A DNA stretch of 64,000 nt from Thermoleophilia bacterium. Its GTDB lineage: Bacteria; Actinomycetota; Thermoleophilia; UBA2241. Position numbers and translations under genes: made by a program. The notes under the pieces are model-generated. The model saw only the letters and a program-made list of their open reading frames with translations. It had not been told where the DNA came from and did not search any database. Position 1 is the stretch's first letter; each line of letters opens with the position of its first letter. Positions 25,929 through 34,453 of the stretch are shown here, one piece after another. The stretch lies in NCBI GenBank assembly GCA_041393415.1, contig JAWKKE010000001.1, positions 868,001 to 932,000 of the forward strand, in the 5' to 3' direction.

Positions 25929-26692
25929 GCACACTGCTGTCCGGCAAGAGCTTCCTCGTCATGGGAGCGGCAAACCCCCGCTCCATCGCTTGGGCGGTCG
26001 CGCTTGCCATCCAGCGCCATGGCGGCAGCGTCGCGCTCACCTATCAGGCGGAACGCCTTCAGCGACGGGTTAATGCACTTGCAGAGGAACTCGGCGGCGC
26101 GCCCATGATCCAATGCGACGTAGGCGACGATGCCGCCGTGCGCAGAGCGTTCGACGAAGTGGCCACATTCACGCCGGTCCTCAACGGTCTCGTCCATAGC
26201 ATCGCCTGGGCGCCGGCGCATGATCTCCAAGGCAGCTTCGTCGAAACCACTCGCGAGGGATTCGCCAGCGCCAACGACGTCAGCTCATACTCCCTGATTG
26301 CCGTCACGAGGGAGGCTCGACGACTGATGACGGAGGGCGGATCCGTGGTCACTATGACGTACGCCGGCTCGCAACGCGTGGTGCCGAACTACAACGTCAT
26401 GGGGCCGGCCAAGGCCTCACTCGAGAGCGCGGTGCGATACCTCGCTGCAGATCTCGGGCCGAGCGGAATCCGCGTCAACGCTGTCTCCGCCGGCCCTATC
26501 GCCACCGTGGCGGCGCGCACCATCAAGGACTTCGACGGCATGCTGGATCTCCTCGCCAGCCACACTCCCCTGCGACGGAACGTGACTGCCGAAGAGGTAG
26601 CGGACGCCACGGTCTTCCTCCTCAGCGGTCTCGCCCGCGCGGTAACCGGCGAAGTGCTCCATGTCGATTCCGGAGCTCACGCCACAGTCTAG
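25925..26692 (+). CDS. fabI: Enoyl-ACP reductase
   Basis: NAD(P)H-dependent last step of each type II fatty-acid elongation cycle. Short-chain dehydrogenase fold with the FabI variants: MGAANPRSIAWA for cofactor, LVHSIAWAP, and the Y-X6-K active site in YNVMGPAKASLE (about residues 157-164). The start is TTG at 25925, 4 nt inside the methyltransferase stop, with AAGGAGAG 5 nt upstream. 255 aa, normal. Its classic sensitivity region (SAGPIATVAARTI) is conserved. Confidence 0.93.
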   Translation: MSTLLSGKSFLVMGAANPRSIAWAVALAIQRHGGSVALTYQAERLQRRVNALAEELGGAPMIQCDVGDDAAVRRAFDEVATFTPVLNGLVHSIAWAPAHDLQGSFVETTREGFASANDVSSYSLIAVTREARRLMTEGGSVVTMTYAGSQRVVPNYNVMGPAKASLESAVRYLAADLGPSGIRVNAVSAGPIATVAARTIKDFDGMLDLLASHTPLRRNVTAEEVADATVFLLSGLARAVTGEVLHVDSGAHATV

Positions 26693-26865
26693 CGTGACTC
26701 GGCAGATGGCGCAGTTTCGACAACGTGTTTGTCACGACCCTGACACCGACTGGATTCGGTGATGCAGACCATTGGGTACTAGGCGAGGAAGACCCGTCTG
26801 CGCCCAGGAAGCCGAAGTCTCGATCTGACGTTGGCGGCAACGACCGCAACAGAAAGGAGCCAATC

Positions 26866-27303
26866 GTGACACGGGAGTTTCCCGAAACCCCCAATTACTC
26901 CTCGGCCTTCAGTTTCGCGATCGAGGTTGAGCGCGCCTGTGCCGATCTGGCAGCGGCAGCCGGCGTGCTGGCACCCGACGACGTGTGGCAAGCCAAACTC
27001 GAGGAACTCGTATGCACTCACGACGACCGCGTCGCGAAGCTCTCCGACAAACGCGGCACGGGGCAGGCACACTCGCGGGCGCTTGATGGCCGAAACTATC
27101 TCAGCACCCTGACAGCAGAACCGGAGATCTCGTGGCCGGCGGCGGTCAGACAACTCGCCCTAGCCGAAGAAGACGCCGCCCGTTACCACGAAGCGTTTGC
27201 GAGCGCATACGCAGATGCACTCGGCGACGCGGCTAATCTCTTCAAGAAGACGGCGCAACAGGAGCGCACAGCGGCGCAGGAGTTGCGTGCGATGCTCGAC
27301 TAG
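26866..27303 (+). CDS. Ferritin/rubrerythrin-like helical protein
   Basis: A 145-residue, almost wholly helical protein starting at GTG 26866 with AAAGGAG 6 nt upstream. Four helices can be drawn (about 10-30, 34-55, 82-105, 108-145), as in ferritin-like proteins, with Glu residues in the FAIEVERACADL and LALAEEDAARYHEAF helices. The usual ExxH pairs are not clean, so metal binding is doubtful. Function unknown; convergent with, and overlapping by 4 nt, the ABC ATPase gene. Confidence 0.55.
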   Translation: MTREFPETPNYSSAFSFAIEVERACADLAAAAGVLAPDDVWQAKLEELVCTHDDRVAKLSDKRGTGQAHSRALDGRNYLSTLTAEPEISWPAAVRQLALAEEDAARYHEAFASAYADALGDAANLFKKTAQQERTAAQELRAMLD

Positions 27304-28520
27304 GGAGTGGGCAGTTGCCCGAGAGCAGCACGGAGCTCGGCGATGTCGTGATAGAAGCGTACGCCGGCAGGAGCAAGCTGCGCGGTCGCACCCGTGAAGT
27401 CAGCGGCGACCAAGTCGTCGGCGACCCAGACATGCTTGCCCAAAGCCAACGCATGGAGCGCTGCAGAGATGTTGCGCTCGTTGCCATGACTCACCGGTAC
27501 CGCTGTGACGACGATGGTATCCGCACCCGCGATCAGAGACAGGTTCTCGGCGTGAGCTTCGTCGCTGATCGCTGAGAAGGGCGCCTCAACCGCCATCGGC
27601 AGGCCAAGTTCGCGACCAGTATCTTCATCACTGTCGAGAGCATTCAAGACGCCGGCCGAGACGTCCCAGCCGGCGTCAACCAGTTCGCGCATCAAGCCGG
27701 ATCCTGTACCGCCGCCGCAGATCACGTGGATTCGACCGAGGCGACGACCGCGGCGTCGTGGCGAGAACGTAAGGTAAGTACGCCCGGCATGGCGATGCAG
27801 GAATGCCCGCACACCGTAGACCGCCTCCACAATTTCGGGCCGCAGCACGTCGTTCGGTGGGCCAAAGGCCGCCACCTCCCCCTCGGACAGCACGAGTAGG
27901 CTCTCGAAGTAGTGCAGCGCGAGATTGAGGTCATGAAGGACACAGATCACCGTAAGACCGTCACGGTTCAAGTCTCTGAGAAGGTCGAACAGCCGCAGTT
28001 GGTGCGACACGTCGAGAGCCGAGGCTGGCTCATCAAGCAGGAGGATCGGCGCCTCCTGCATGAGTGCCTGGGCGAGCACCACGAGTTGTTTCTCTCCACC
28101 GGAGAGCTCGGAGAAGGCGCGCTCAGCGAGATGCCCCACACCCAGCCTGGAGAGAGTGCTCGCCGCGTCTTGGGTCGCAGCACCCTTGTCGCGACAATAG
28201 GCGCCCATCTCCACCACCTCACGAACCGAGAGTGCGAAGTCGAGGGCGAAGTGCTGGGGAACGAGAGCCACTTCGCGCGCCATCTCACGCCGGCGGAACT
28301 CCTGCGTGCTTCTGCCGCGAATCATGACCTCGCCTGACGTCGGTCGCTGCACTCCGTCAATCAAGTCGAGGAGCGTGCTCTTACCGCTGCCGTTCGGCCC
28401 CACGACCCCGACGAAGCCTCCGGCCGCCACGTCAAAAGCGATGCGCTTGAGCACGGGGCGCTCGTCGTACGCAAAGCCGAGCTCGCGAGCAGAGACAAGC
28501 GGTGGTGGAGCGTGATTCAT
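27300..28520 (-). CDS. btuD: ABC transporter ATPase (BtuD/FecE type) with extra C-terminal domain
   Basis: ATPase of a cobalamin/iron-chelate importer. Walker A GPNGSGKST (about residues 41-49), signature LSGGEKQ (about 139-145), Walker B ILLLDEP (about 158-164), and the switch His in VLHDLNL. After residue 255 it carries a second domain of about 145 residues with a Rossmann-like start (HVICGGGTGSGLM) and GNERN/HVWVADD motifs; ordinary BtuD ends before it. I recall similar fusions in other prokaryotes but their role is unknown. Last gene of the fur-led operon, 4-nt overlap with the permease. Confidence 0.9.
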   Translation of the reverse strand: MNHAPPPLVSARELGFAYDERPVLKRIAFDVAAGGFVGVVGPNGSGKSTLLDLIDGVQRPTSGEVMIRGRSTQEFRRREMAREVALVPQHFALDFALSVREVVEMGAYCRDKGAATQDAASTLSRLGVGHLAERAFSELSGGEKQLVVLAQALMQEAPILLLDEPASALDVSHQLRLFDLLRDLNRDGLTVICVLHDLNLALHYFESLLVLSEGEVAAFGPPNDVLRPEIVEAVYGVRAFLHRHAGRTYLTFSPRRRGRRLGRIHVICGGGTGSGLMRELVDAGWDVSAGVLNALDSDEDTGRELGLPMAVEAPFSAISDEAHAENLSLIAGADTIVVTAVPVSHGNERNISAALHALALGKHVWVADDLVAADFTGATAQLAPAGVRFYHDIAELRAALGQLPTP

Positions 28521-29521
28521 TGACGTCCTTGACGTCCTCGACGCAGAAGATAGATGAAGAGCGGCGCCCCGACGAACGTTGTCACCACGCCCACAGGAAC
28601 CTCAGCAGGAGCAACAATGGTCCGCGATAGAAGATCCGCAACCCCCATGAGCGCCGCGCCACCAAGTAGCGCAATAGGCAAGAGCCGGCGATGGGCAGGA
28701 CCGACAAGCAGACGCACGACGTGCGGAACCACCAACCCCACGAAGCCAATCACGCCGGAAACGCTGACCGAGATCGCGGTGAGCGCCGCTGCAGCAATCA
28801 AGAGAATCCGTTTCGCGCGCTCGACTTCGACACCTAACTCGAGCGCGCGCTTCTCGCCCTGAAGCATGATGTCCATCTCGCCCGTGAAGAAGAGCGGAAC
28901 GAGCATGAATGGGAGAGCCAGCAGGCCAATCTTGACTTCCTCCCAGCCGCGCCCACTGAAGCTCCCCAGCAGCCAGTAGACGATGGCATGCATGTCCTCT
29001 CCAGCGCGAATCATGACGACGCTGACCACCGCCGTGACGAGATACGAGATGGTGACGCCAGCGAGCAGGAGCACGAAGATGTCGATCCTCCCACGACGAC
29101 GCGCCGCCACCCAGACGAGAGCAAGACTGCCGAACCCGCCGGACAGGGCCAGCATGGTCACCCATGGAAAGGGCGCGAGACTAAGAGCAATGCCGATGGT
29201 GGCGCCGAGGGCAGCTCCGGACGATACGCCGGTCACGTATGGATCCGTGAGAGGGTTGAGAAACAAGTCCTGGAGTATGACGCCGGCGACAGATAGCGCC
29301 GCGCCCACCAGGAATGCAAGCAGAACACGCGGCAATCGGATCTGCCAGAAGATAACACCACCCGGCTCGCTCGTACCCGGCCCCGCCCCCGCATATTCGA
29401 CCAGTCGGTCGAGCGGGAGCGAAGCCGGGCCGAAAGCGAGCGAGACGAGAAGGCACGCACCCGATATGAGGAGCGCCACGACGATGCCGCGGCGCGCCAC
29501 GCTGCGCGCCCGCTGACTCAC
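28517..29521 (-). CDS. btuC: ABC transporter permease (BtuC/FecCD family)
   Basis: A 334-residue integral membrane subunit with about ten helices of the FecCD/BtuC fold. Family motifs include FWQIRLPRVLLAFLVGAALSVAG, quoted here in part as RLPRVLLAFLVG (about residues 62-73), DPYVTGVSSGAALGA and GVIGFVGLVVPHVVRLLVG near the C-terminus. It forms the channel with two copies of the ATPase gene product. Cobalamin as substrate is inferred from the B12 island; siderophore or heme transporters share the fold. Overlaps both neighbours by 4 nt. Confidence 0.93.
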   Translation of the reverse strand: MSQRARSVARRGIVVALLISGACLLVSLAFGPASLPLDRLVEYAGAGPGTSEPGGVIFWQIRLPRVLLAFLVGAALSVAGVILQDLFLNPLTDPYVTGVSSGAALGATIGIALSLAPFPWVTMLALSGGFGSLALVWVAARRRGRIDIFVLLLAGVTISYLVTAVVSVVMIRAGEDMHAIVYWLLGSFSGRGWEEVKIGLLALPFMLVPLFFTGEMDIMLQGEKRALELGVEVERAKRILLIAAAALTAISVSVSGVIGFVGLVVPHVVRLLVGPAHRRLLPIALLGGAALMGVADLLSRTIVAPAEVPVGVVTTFVGAPLFIYLLRRGRQGRQ

Positions 29522-30492
29522 GGCGTGGCGAAAGCCTCGGGATGGATCATCGTCGCCATTTCGGTTAGACCCTGAGCCAACCGCGGGCCGGGACGAGCGA
29601 TGATGTTGTCTTCGATCACATACACGCGGTCGTTCTTCACGGCGCTGAGATCCGCGTAGCCGGATCTCTTGACGATGTCTTGAGGCTCGCCCATAGATCC
29701 CGACATGGCGATGTACACAGCGGGGTCCTCTTCGATCAGCACCTCGGTGCTGAAGTTGGGGAATCCCTCACCTGCGGTGGCGCCCAGGTTCGTCCCGCCG
29801 GCAAGAGTAACGATATCGTCGATGAACGAGCCGCTCCCCGCCGTCATCAGCGGCTGCGAGTAGATCTCGATGAATGTCGTCGGACGTTCGAGGGCGCCGA
29901 CTTTGGCCACAACGTCGGCCTTGGCCGTCTCCATGTTCTCGACAACTGCGCCCGCTTGATCCTCGACTCCCAAGAGCTGCCCGAGCTCACCAATGTCGCT
30001 GATGACGCCGTCGTATGTTGTTGGATCGACCACGTAGACCGCGACTCCGAGCTTGGTCAGCTTGTTGCGCAAACCGTCTTGGATGCCACCCGAGGCAAGC
30101 ACCAGGTCCGGCTCGAGCGCGATGATCTTCTCGACGCTCGGGTTGGAGAAGTCACCGATCTTCGGCAATGCCTTCGCCTCTTCCGGGTAGTCGTCGTACG
30201 ATGTGCCGGCGACCATCTTGTCGCCGGCGCCGATGGCGAAGGCGATCTCGGTGTTCGCCGGCGCAAGGCTCACAACCTTTTGCGCCGGAGCAGCAAGGGA
30301 GACCTCCTCGCCGGCGTCGTCCACGACGCTCAGCGGACCGGCGGATTCTGATGGTGATGGCGACGCGTTCCCAGCGGTGCCCTCGCCTCCACAGGCGGCA
30401 GTGACGAGAACGAGCGCAAGGACGGCAACTGCCAGCGCAAGGCGCGCCGCAACGCGCATTGCACCGGCGCGATGGTCGTGTGTGTTGGACAT
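29518..30492 (-). CDS. btuF: Substrate-binding lipoprotein (BtuF/FecB family)
   Basis: Extracytoplasmic binding protein for the adjacent importer. A signal peptide of about 35 residues ends in a lipobox LVTAAC, the Cys being the lipidation site, followed by a Ser/Pro/Gly-rich linker. The mature part is a class III binding fold: VVSLAPANTEIAFAIG, EKIIALEPDLVL, GSFIDDIVTLAGGTN. Start set at ATG 30492; an ATG 33 nt further in would still leave a signal peptide. Ligand most likely cobalamin or a corrinoid precursor, by context. Confidence 0.87.
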   Translation of the reverse strand: MSNTHDHRAGAMRVAARLALAVAVLALVLVTAACGGEGTAGNASPSPSESAGPLSVVDDAGEEVSLAAPAQKVVSLAPANTEIAFAIGAGDKMVAGTSYDDYPEEAKALPKIGDFSNPSVEKIIALEPDLVLASGGIQDGLRNKLTKLGVAVYVVDPTTYDGVISDIGELGQLLGVEDQAGAVVENMETAKADVVAKVGALERPTTFIEIYSQPLMTAGSGSFIDDIVTLAGGTNLGATAGEGFPNFSTEVLIEEDPAVYIAMSGSMGEPQDIVKRSGYADLSAVKNDRVYVIEDNIIARPGPRLAQGLTEMATMIHPEAFATP

Positions 30493-30511
30493 TCCGGCTA
30501 CGAGTCCTTTC

Positions 30512-31255
30512 TCAGATCGTTGTTTGGGACGGTGCGATATACGAAAGCACGTAGTGCCCGTCGCGCTCCTCGTATCCGCTCCACGCGAGAGCGATGGAAC
30601 AGCCAAACAGAGGCGCAAAGGTCACGACAGTGTGAAACTCACCTTCCTCACCGCAGATGTCGACTCCGGCAGCCGCCAGATCGGCGACAACTCCGGGTGA
30701 GAGACGTCGCCCCAGGAAGGTGGCATCGAGTCGACCAGCATCCACCGCAACGATCGTGGCCTCCACACCGTGCGCAAGAAGCTCATCGACGATCGCGGCA
30801 CGGGGCGCCTGCCACAGCGGCAAGTAGGCGCGAAGCCCGACCCGAGCGCAAACGCCGTCGACCCACTCGCGATGCTCCTCCAGATCGATGTCGCCAAACA
30901 CTCCGGCCTCCACTCCAATCGCACGCAGAGATCGCAGAGCTTCAAGAAATGTGCCCTCGTAGTCGTTCCACGTCGTGGCGTGAGTGACGAGCGGCACGTG
31001 CAGCGCAGACGCCTGCGCTTCCAGCGTGGCCAGTGGCAGTCCGTGGCCACGACTACAGCGCCCATCCTCGTGCAACATGCAGAGAAGCGCAGCCGGACGT
31101 CCGCCGGCAGCAACAGCCCTCTGCAGAGCCAAGTACGCATCCTTGCCGCCGCTCCACGAACACACGAAGAGCCGGCCGTCCAGACTCGTCAGGTCTGAGG
31201 GTCGCCCGGCATCCTTACTCCGACCCCGACAAGACTCACGCAGGCCCTCACTCAT
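30512..31255 (-). CDS. DUF71 / COG2102 ATP-pyrophosphatase (B12-salvage type)
   Basis: A 247-residue PP-loop ATPase: the SGGKD motif at about residues 35-39 activates a substrate carboxyl by adenylation. In eukaryotes the family makes diphthamide (Dph6); a bacterial subgroup has been predicted from gene clustering to act in B12 salvage, and this copy sits between a Fur gene and a BtuFCD-type transporter in a cobalamin island. C-terminal EEGEFHTVV is conserved in the family. It overlaps fur by 8 nt. The reaction in B12 salvage is not established. Confidence 0.82.
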   Translation of the reverse strand: MSEGLRESCRGRSKDAGRPSDLTSLDGRLFVCSWSGGKDAYLALQRAVAAGGRPAALLCMLHEDGRCSRGHGLPLATLEAQASALHVPLVTHATTWNDYEGTFLEALRSLRAIGVEAGVFGDIDLEEHREWVDGVCARVGLRAYLPLWQAPRAAIVDELLAHGVEATIVAVDAGRLDATFLGRRLSPGVVADLAAAGVDICGEEGEFHTVVTFAPLFGCSIALAWSGYEERDGHYVLSYIAPSQTTI

Positions 31256-31751
31256 CTCGACTCATCTCTCGAACCGCCCGACAGGACGGGCAAATGCCAT
31301 AGATCTCCAGATGGTGCCCGTAGATCGCGAAACCGGTTTCGCGTGCCAGCCTCGCTTCAAGATCGGCAACGTCGCCATTCCCGTCAAAACGGACGACGCG
31401 CCGGCAGACTCCGCAGATCAGCGGGTGGCTATGTCCGAGCGGCGGCGCCGTGAAGCAGATCTCCCCGCGACGGTCCTGCACGCGAGCGAGAAGACCGAGA
31501 TCCGAGAGCAGCGTGACCGTCCGATAGACAGTCGCCTGACCCACTCCGTCGTCGCGCAACGCATCAGCAGTCTCGCCGATCGTGGCTGCCCGGTCACCAC
31601 GAGCAAAGAACTCCCAAATGAGCCGGCGCTGTCGCGTGAAGGGAATGCCCTTCTCACGAAAGACGGCTGAGATCTCCGTGGATCCGGCATCGCCGGGATT
31701 CGCCGCAGTCCCCGCTCGAACGTCATCAATATGAGAAGCATTCTCATCCAC
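31248..31751 (-). CDS. fur: Fur-family metal-responsive regulator
   Basis: A 167-residue regulator with an N-terminal winged helix (KGIPFTRQRRLIWEFF, GQATVYRTVTLLSDLGL) and a C-terminal dimerisation/metal domain. HSHPLICGVC and CPSC give two CxxC pairs for a structural zinc, and GHHLEIYGIC is the typical metal-site strand. Whether it senses iron, zinc or another metal cannot be told. The GTG start lies only a few nt from the predicted transcription start, and codons 2-6 contain a palindrome. First gene of the fur-DUF71-btuFCD operon. Confidence 0.9.
   Translation of the reverse strand: MDENASHIDDVRAGTAANPGDAGSTEISAVFREKGIPFTRQRRLIWEFFARGDRAATIGETADALRDDGVGQATVYRTVTLLSDLGLLARVQDRRGEICFTAPPLGHSHPLICGVCRRVVRFDGNGDVADLEARLARETGFAIYGHHLEIYGICPSCRAVREMSRDE
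31732..31746. promoter_or_regulatory. Fur-type palindrome over the fur start
   Basis: TGAGAA-GCA-TTCTCA is a perfect inverted repeat with 6-bp arms and a 3-nt centre. It covers codons 2-6 of fur and begins within about 10 nt of the predicted transcription start, so binding would block the promoter of the whole operon. It resembles Fur/Zur boxes in layout. Binding by this Fur is inferred. Confidence 0.6.
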
Positions 31752-31760
31752 GGATGAGAG

Positions 31761-31789
31761 ACAGTATCAACCGTGATTCACGCCGTCAA
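31761..31789 (-). promoter_or_regulatory. Promoter of the fur-DUF71-btuFCD operon
   Basis: Minus-strand TTGACG (31784-31789) and TACTGT (31761-31766) are 17 nt apart. Transcription would start near 31754, 0-5 nt from the GTG at 31751. There is no SD, so the mRNA should be leaderless or nearly so. Confidence 0.6.
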
Positions 31790-31808
31790 CCGCGCTCATG
31801 CCTGAGTC

Positions 31809-33365
31809 TCAACACCCCAGAGACAGGCCTACGATCTCCTGTAGCTGCCGGAGATCCAGATGCTCCTCAACATGGTCTGCGAAACGGTCGATCTGATCGA
31901 AATGAACCCGCCGAGCACCGCACGAAGAGAGGCCGGCAGCAGTACGTAGCGACTCAACCAGCGCCACGCGAAGTTCCGGAAGATCGAACAGGCCGTGCAC
32001 ATATGTTCCGCAGACAAGGCCTTCACCAGGCGCTGTCCCCGCGGAGCACGCTCCCTCCTCGGTGACGGTACCGTCAGGCCAGCTCATGCGCAGAAGCGGC
32101 CGTGCACGATCACCGAGCACCGTGCGACCCATGTGGATCTCGTATCCAGAGAAGAGCATGCCTGATTCGCCCAACGGGGTGCCGGCCAGCACTTCCCCCG
32201 TCACCGCCGTCGTCCGCTTCGTCGCCGCGAACGTCGTCTCCACGTCCAGCAATCCCAGCCCGGCGACCTCTGCGCGCTCTGATTCAATTCCATCCGGATC
32301 ACGGAGCGCGTTGCCAAGCATCTGATACCCCCCGCAGATGCCGATGACGGACTTCCCGCGCGCCACTGCTGTCGATAGAGCAACGTCCAAACCGACCGCT
32401 CTGATCCAGCTGAGATCGGCCACGGTACTCTTGGTCCCCGGCACGCAGATCAAGTCGGCGGCGAGAAGATCGCCCGGCGCCACCGCGAACCGCACCTCGA
32501 TGTCCGGCTCATCGGCGAGAGCGGCGAAGTCGGTGAAGTTGCTCATGTACGGCAGGCGGAGGATTGCCACCGTTACGTCACGCTTGCCAGAGCTGCGTGC
32601 GAAGCGCTCGAGCCCCACGCTGTCTTCCTCGTCGCCCCGCCAGGCATCGAGCACGGGGAGTACACCGAGAGTCGGTACGCCGGTACGCTCCGTCAAGAGG
32701 CGCAGCCCACTCGCAAGGAGCCGTTCTTCGCCGCGAAAGCGATTGATCACAAAGGCTCGAATCAGCCTTCTCTCGTCTTCGGTGAACAGCTCCATATGGC
32801 CGACAAGCGCAGCGAACACACCACCGCGGTCGATATCGCCAACGAGGAGCACTGGACAGCCAATCTCCCGAGCCACTCGCAGATTGGCGATGTCGTGCTC
32901 ACGCAAGTTGATCTCGGCCGCGCTCCCGGCGCCTTCGATGATCACCAGGTCGTTTGTTGTTCTGAGATGCGCCAGAGAGGCAAGGATCAACGGCCAGAGT
33001 TCCGCCTGGTACTCCTGGTACTCCTGTACCCGCATGTGCCCAACGGGACGTCCGCGCACAATGACCTGACTGCGCCCGTCCGCGTGCGGTTTGAGAAGCA
33101 CGGGATTCATGTCGACGCACGGCTCCACGCCGGCCGCGGCAGCCTGGTACATCTGGCCGCGTCCGATCTCACCGCCGCCTGGCGTAACGCCCGAGTTGAG
33201 AGCCATGTTCTGCGCCTTGAACGGCGAGACTCGATAGCCTTGGCGCGCGAACAGCCGACACAGAGCCGCAACGAGAACGGTTTTGCCGACGTGGGAGGCG
33301 GTGCCCACACACATTAGTGCCGGGCATAGTTCTCCGGATGCGTGCGTGACGGCGGCTGGCGTCAC
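31809..33365 (-). CDS. cobQ: Cobyric acid synthase
   Basis: Amidates adenosylcobyrinic a,c-diamide at positions b, d, e and g using glutamine and ATP. N-terminal synthetase domain: MCVGTASHVGKT P-loop-like motif, FKAQNMALNSGV. C-terminal class I glutaminase domain: nucleophile Cys in GICGGYQMLG and the His in GTYVHGLFD. Length is 518 aa if the GTG at 33365, 10 nt after the cobD stop, is used; ATG at 33311 is an alternative. Last gene of the cobU operon. Confidence 0.92.
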   Translation of the reverse strand: MTPAAVTHASGELCPALMCVGTASHVGKTVLVAALCRLFARQGYRVSPFKAQNMALNSGVTPGGGEIGRGQMYQAAAAGVEPCVDMNPVLLKPHADGRSQVIVRGRPVGHMRVQEYQEYQAELWPLILASLAHLRTTNDLVIIEGAGSAAEINLREHDIANLRVAREIGCPVLLVGDIDRGGVFAALVGHMELFTEDERRLIRAFVINRFRGEERLLASGLRLLTERTGVPTLGVLPVLDAWRGDEEDSVGLERFARSSGKRDVTVAILRLPYMSNFTDFAALADEPDIEVRFAVAPGDLLAADLICVPGTKSTVADLSWIRAVGLDVALSTAVARGKSVIGICGGYQMLGNALRDPDGIESERAEVAGLGLLDVETTFAATKRTTAVTGEVLAGTPLGESGMLFSGYEIHMGRTVLGDRARPLLRMSWPDGTVTEEGACSAGTAPGEGLVCGTYVHGLFDLPELRVALVESLRTAAGLSSCGARRVHFDQIDRFADHVEEHLDLRQLQEIVGLSLGC

Positions 33366-33375
33366 GGCAACCGCT

Positions 33376-34452
33376 TCATGGAGTCGCTGCCTCGTCCCAC
33401 GCGGCGAGCAGCGCATCGTTCTGCGACGGCAACCGTGGGCTCAGCCGAACGTACTCGGGAAGGCCAAACGAAGAGCAATCTCGCACGAGAAAGCCACGCC
33501 GGAGCAATTTCATACGTACCTCCGTGGCGTCCGAGACACGAACGAGGAAGAACCCCGCCCACGTAGGCTCCGTCGCCCATCCACGCCGCTGCAGCGCCGT
33601 CATCAGGCGATCTCTCTCACTACGGAGCAGAGCGAGCGAGCGCTCATGATGGTCCGTATCCGCGAGCGCCGCGAGTCCGGCCGATTGGGCGCACGCGTTG
33701 ACGCTCCAGGGAGGCGCCGCGGCACGAAGCGCGGCGGCAGTGCTCTCCTCCGCCAAGCAGTAGCCGAGACGAAGACCGGCCAGTCCCCAGGACTTCGTCA
33801 GCGAGCGCAAGACGATGAGGTTGCCGGCCGCGAGCGATCCCTGCGTCCACTGCGGCTCATCCAGCAGGTCGCAGTATGCCTCGTCGAGAACGAACAGGGT
33901 GCGCGGGTGATCGTGCACCAGCCGCACCAGACGCCCCGGCGCGATGACACCCCCCGTAGGGTTGTTCGGCGAGCAGATCCAGCACAAGCGCACCAGTTCG
34001 CCGGCAAGGATCCGAGCGAGCATCGCCTCGTCGTGGCAGAACCCGCTCCCCGAACCAAAATGGGTTGGCCGCACCTCGTGAAACTGAGCCCCGCAAAGCA
34101 GCGTCGCGACCTCATATTCACCGAAGGAAGGGCCTAGTGCCACCGCGTGCTGCCCAGGGGCGAGCGCAAGCTGCGCGATCAGCCTGATGAGCTCGGTACT
34201 CCCGTTCCCGGCGACAACCGAGGGCGACGGCACATCCACGACTCGTGCGATCGCCTCACAAAGTGCGCCGGCACAACGGTCGGGATAGGCGTCGACCACT
34301 GCCGTCGCGACGGCCGCCGCGACGGCCGGAGCGGCGCCCAGTGGCGATTGATTCGAGCTGAAGTCGATAACCGCTGCGGGATCGCCGCCTTCTGCGCGCA
34401 GAGCCTTGGGCTCCACGGCGCCGTGCACGGCGGAAGCCACCCTGCGCAGCAC
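33376..34452 (-). CDS. cobD: Threonine-phosphate decarboxylase-like aminotransferase
   Basis: PLP enzyme expected to make (R)-1-amino-2-propanol O-phosphate, the linker of the cobalamin nucleotide loop. Relative of histidinol-phosphate aminotransferase: FSSNQSPLG, SPNNPTGG, DEAYCDL and the PLP Lys in RSLTKSWGLAGLRLGY. Location between cbiB and cobQ decides the call over HisC. The start is GTG at 34452, 1 nt after the cbiB stop, with GGAGG 5 nt upstream; a longer ATG start would overlap cbiB by 50 nt. 358 aa. Confidence 0.88.
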   Translation of the reverse strand: MLRRVASAVHGAVEPKALRAEGGDPAAVIDFSSNQSPLGAAPAVAAAVATAVVDAYPDRCAGALCEAIARVVDVPSPSVVAGNGSTELIRLIAQLALAPGQHAVALGPSFGEYEVATLLCGAQFHEVRPTHFGSGSGFCHDEAMLARILAGELVRLCWICSPNNPTGGVIAPGRLVRLVHDHPRTLFVLDEAYCDLLDEPQWTQGSLAAGNLIVLRSLTKSWGLAGLRLGYCLAEESTAAALRAAAPPWSVNACAQSAGLAALADTDHHERSLALLRSERDRLMTALQRRGWATEPTWAGFFLVRVSDATEVRMKLLRRGFLVRDCSSFGLPEYVRLSPRLPSQNDALLAAWDEAATP

Positions 34453-34453
34453 G

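Noticed and set aside
26725..26865. N-terminal extension of the ferritin-like protein
   Set aside because: AAAGGAG sits before the GTG at 26866; upstream residues look non-coding.
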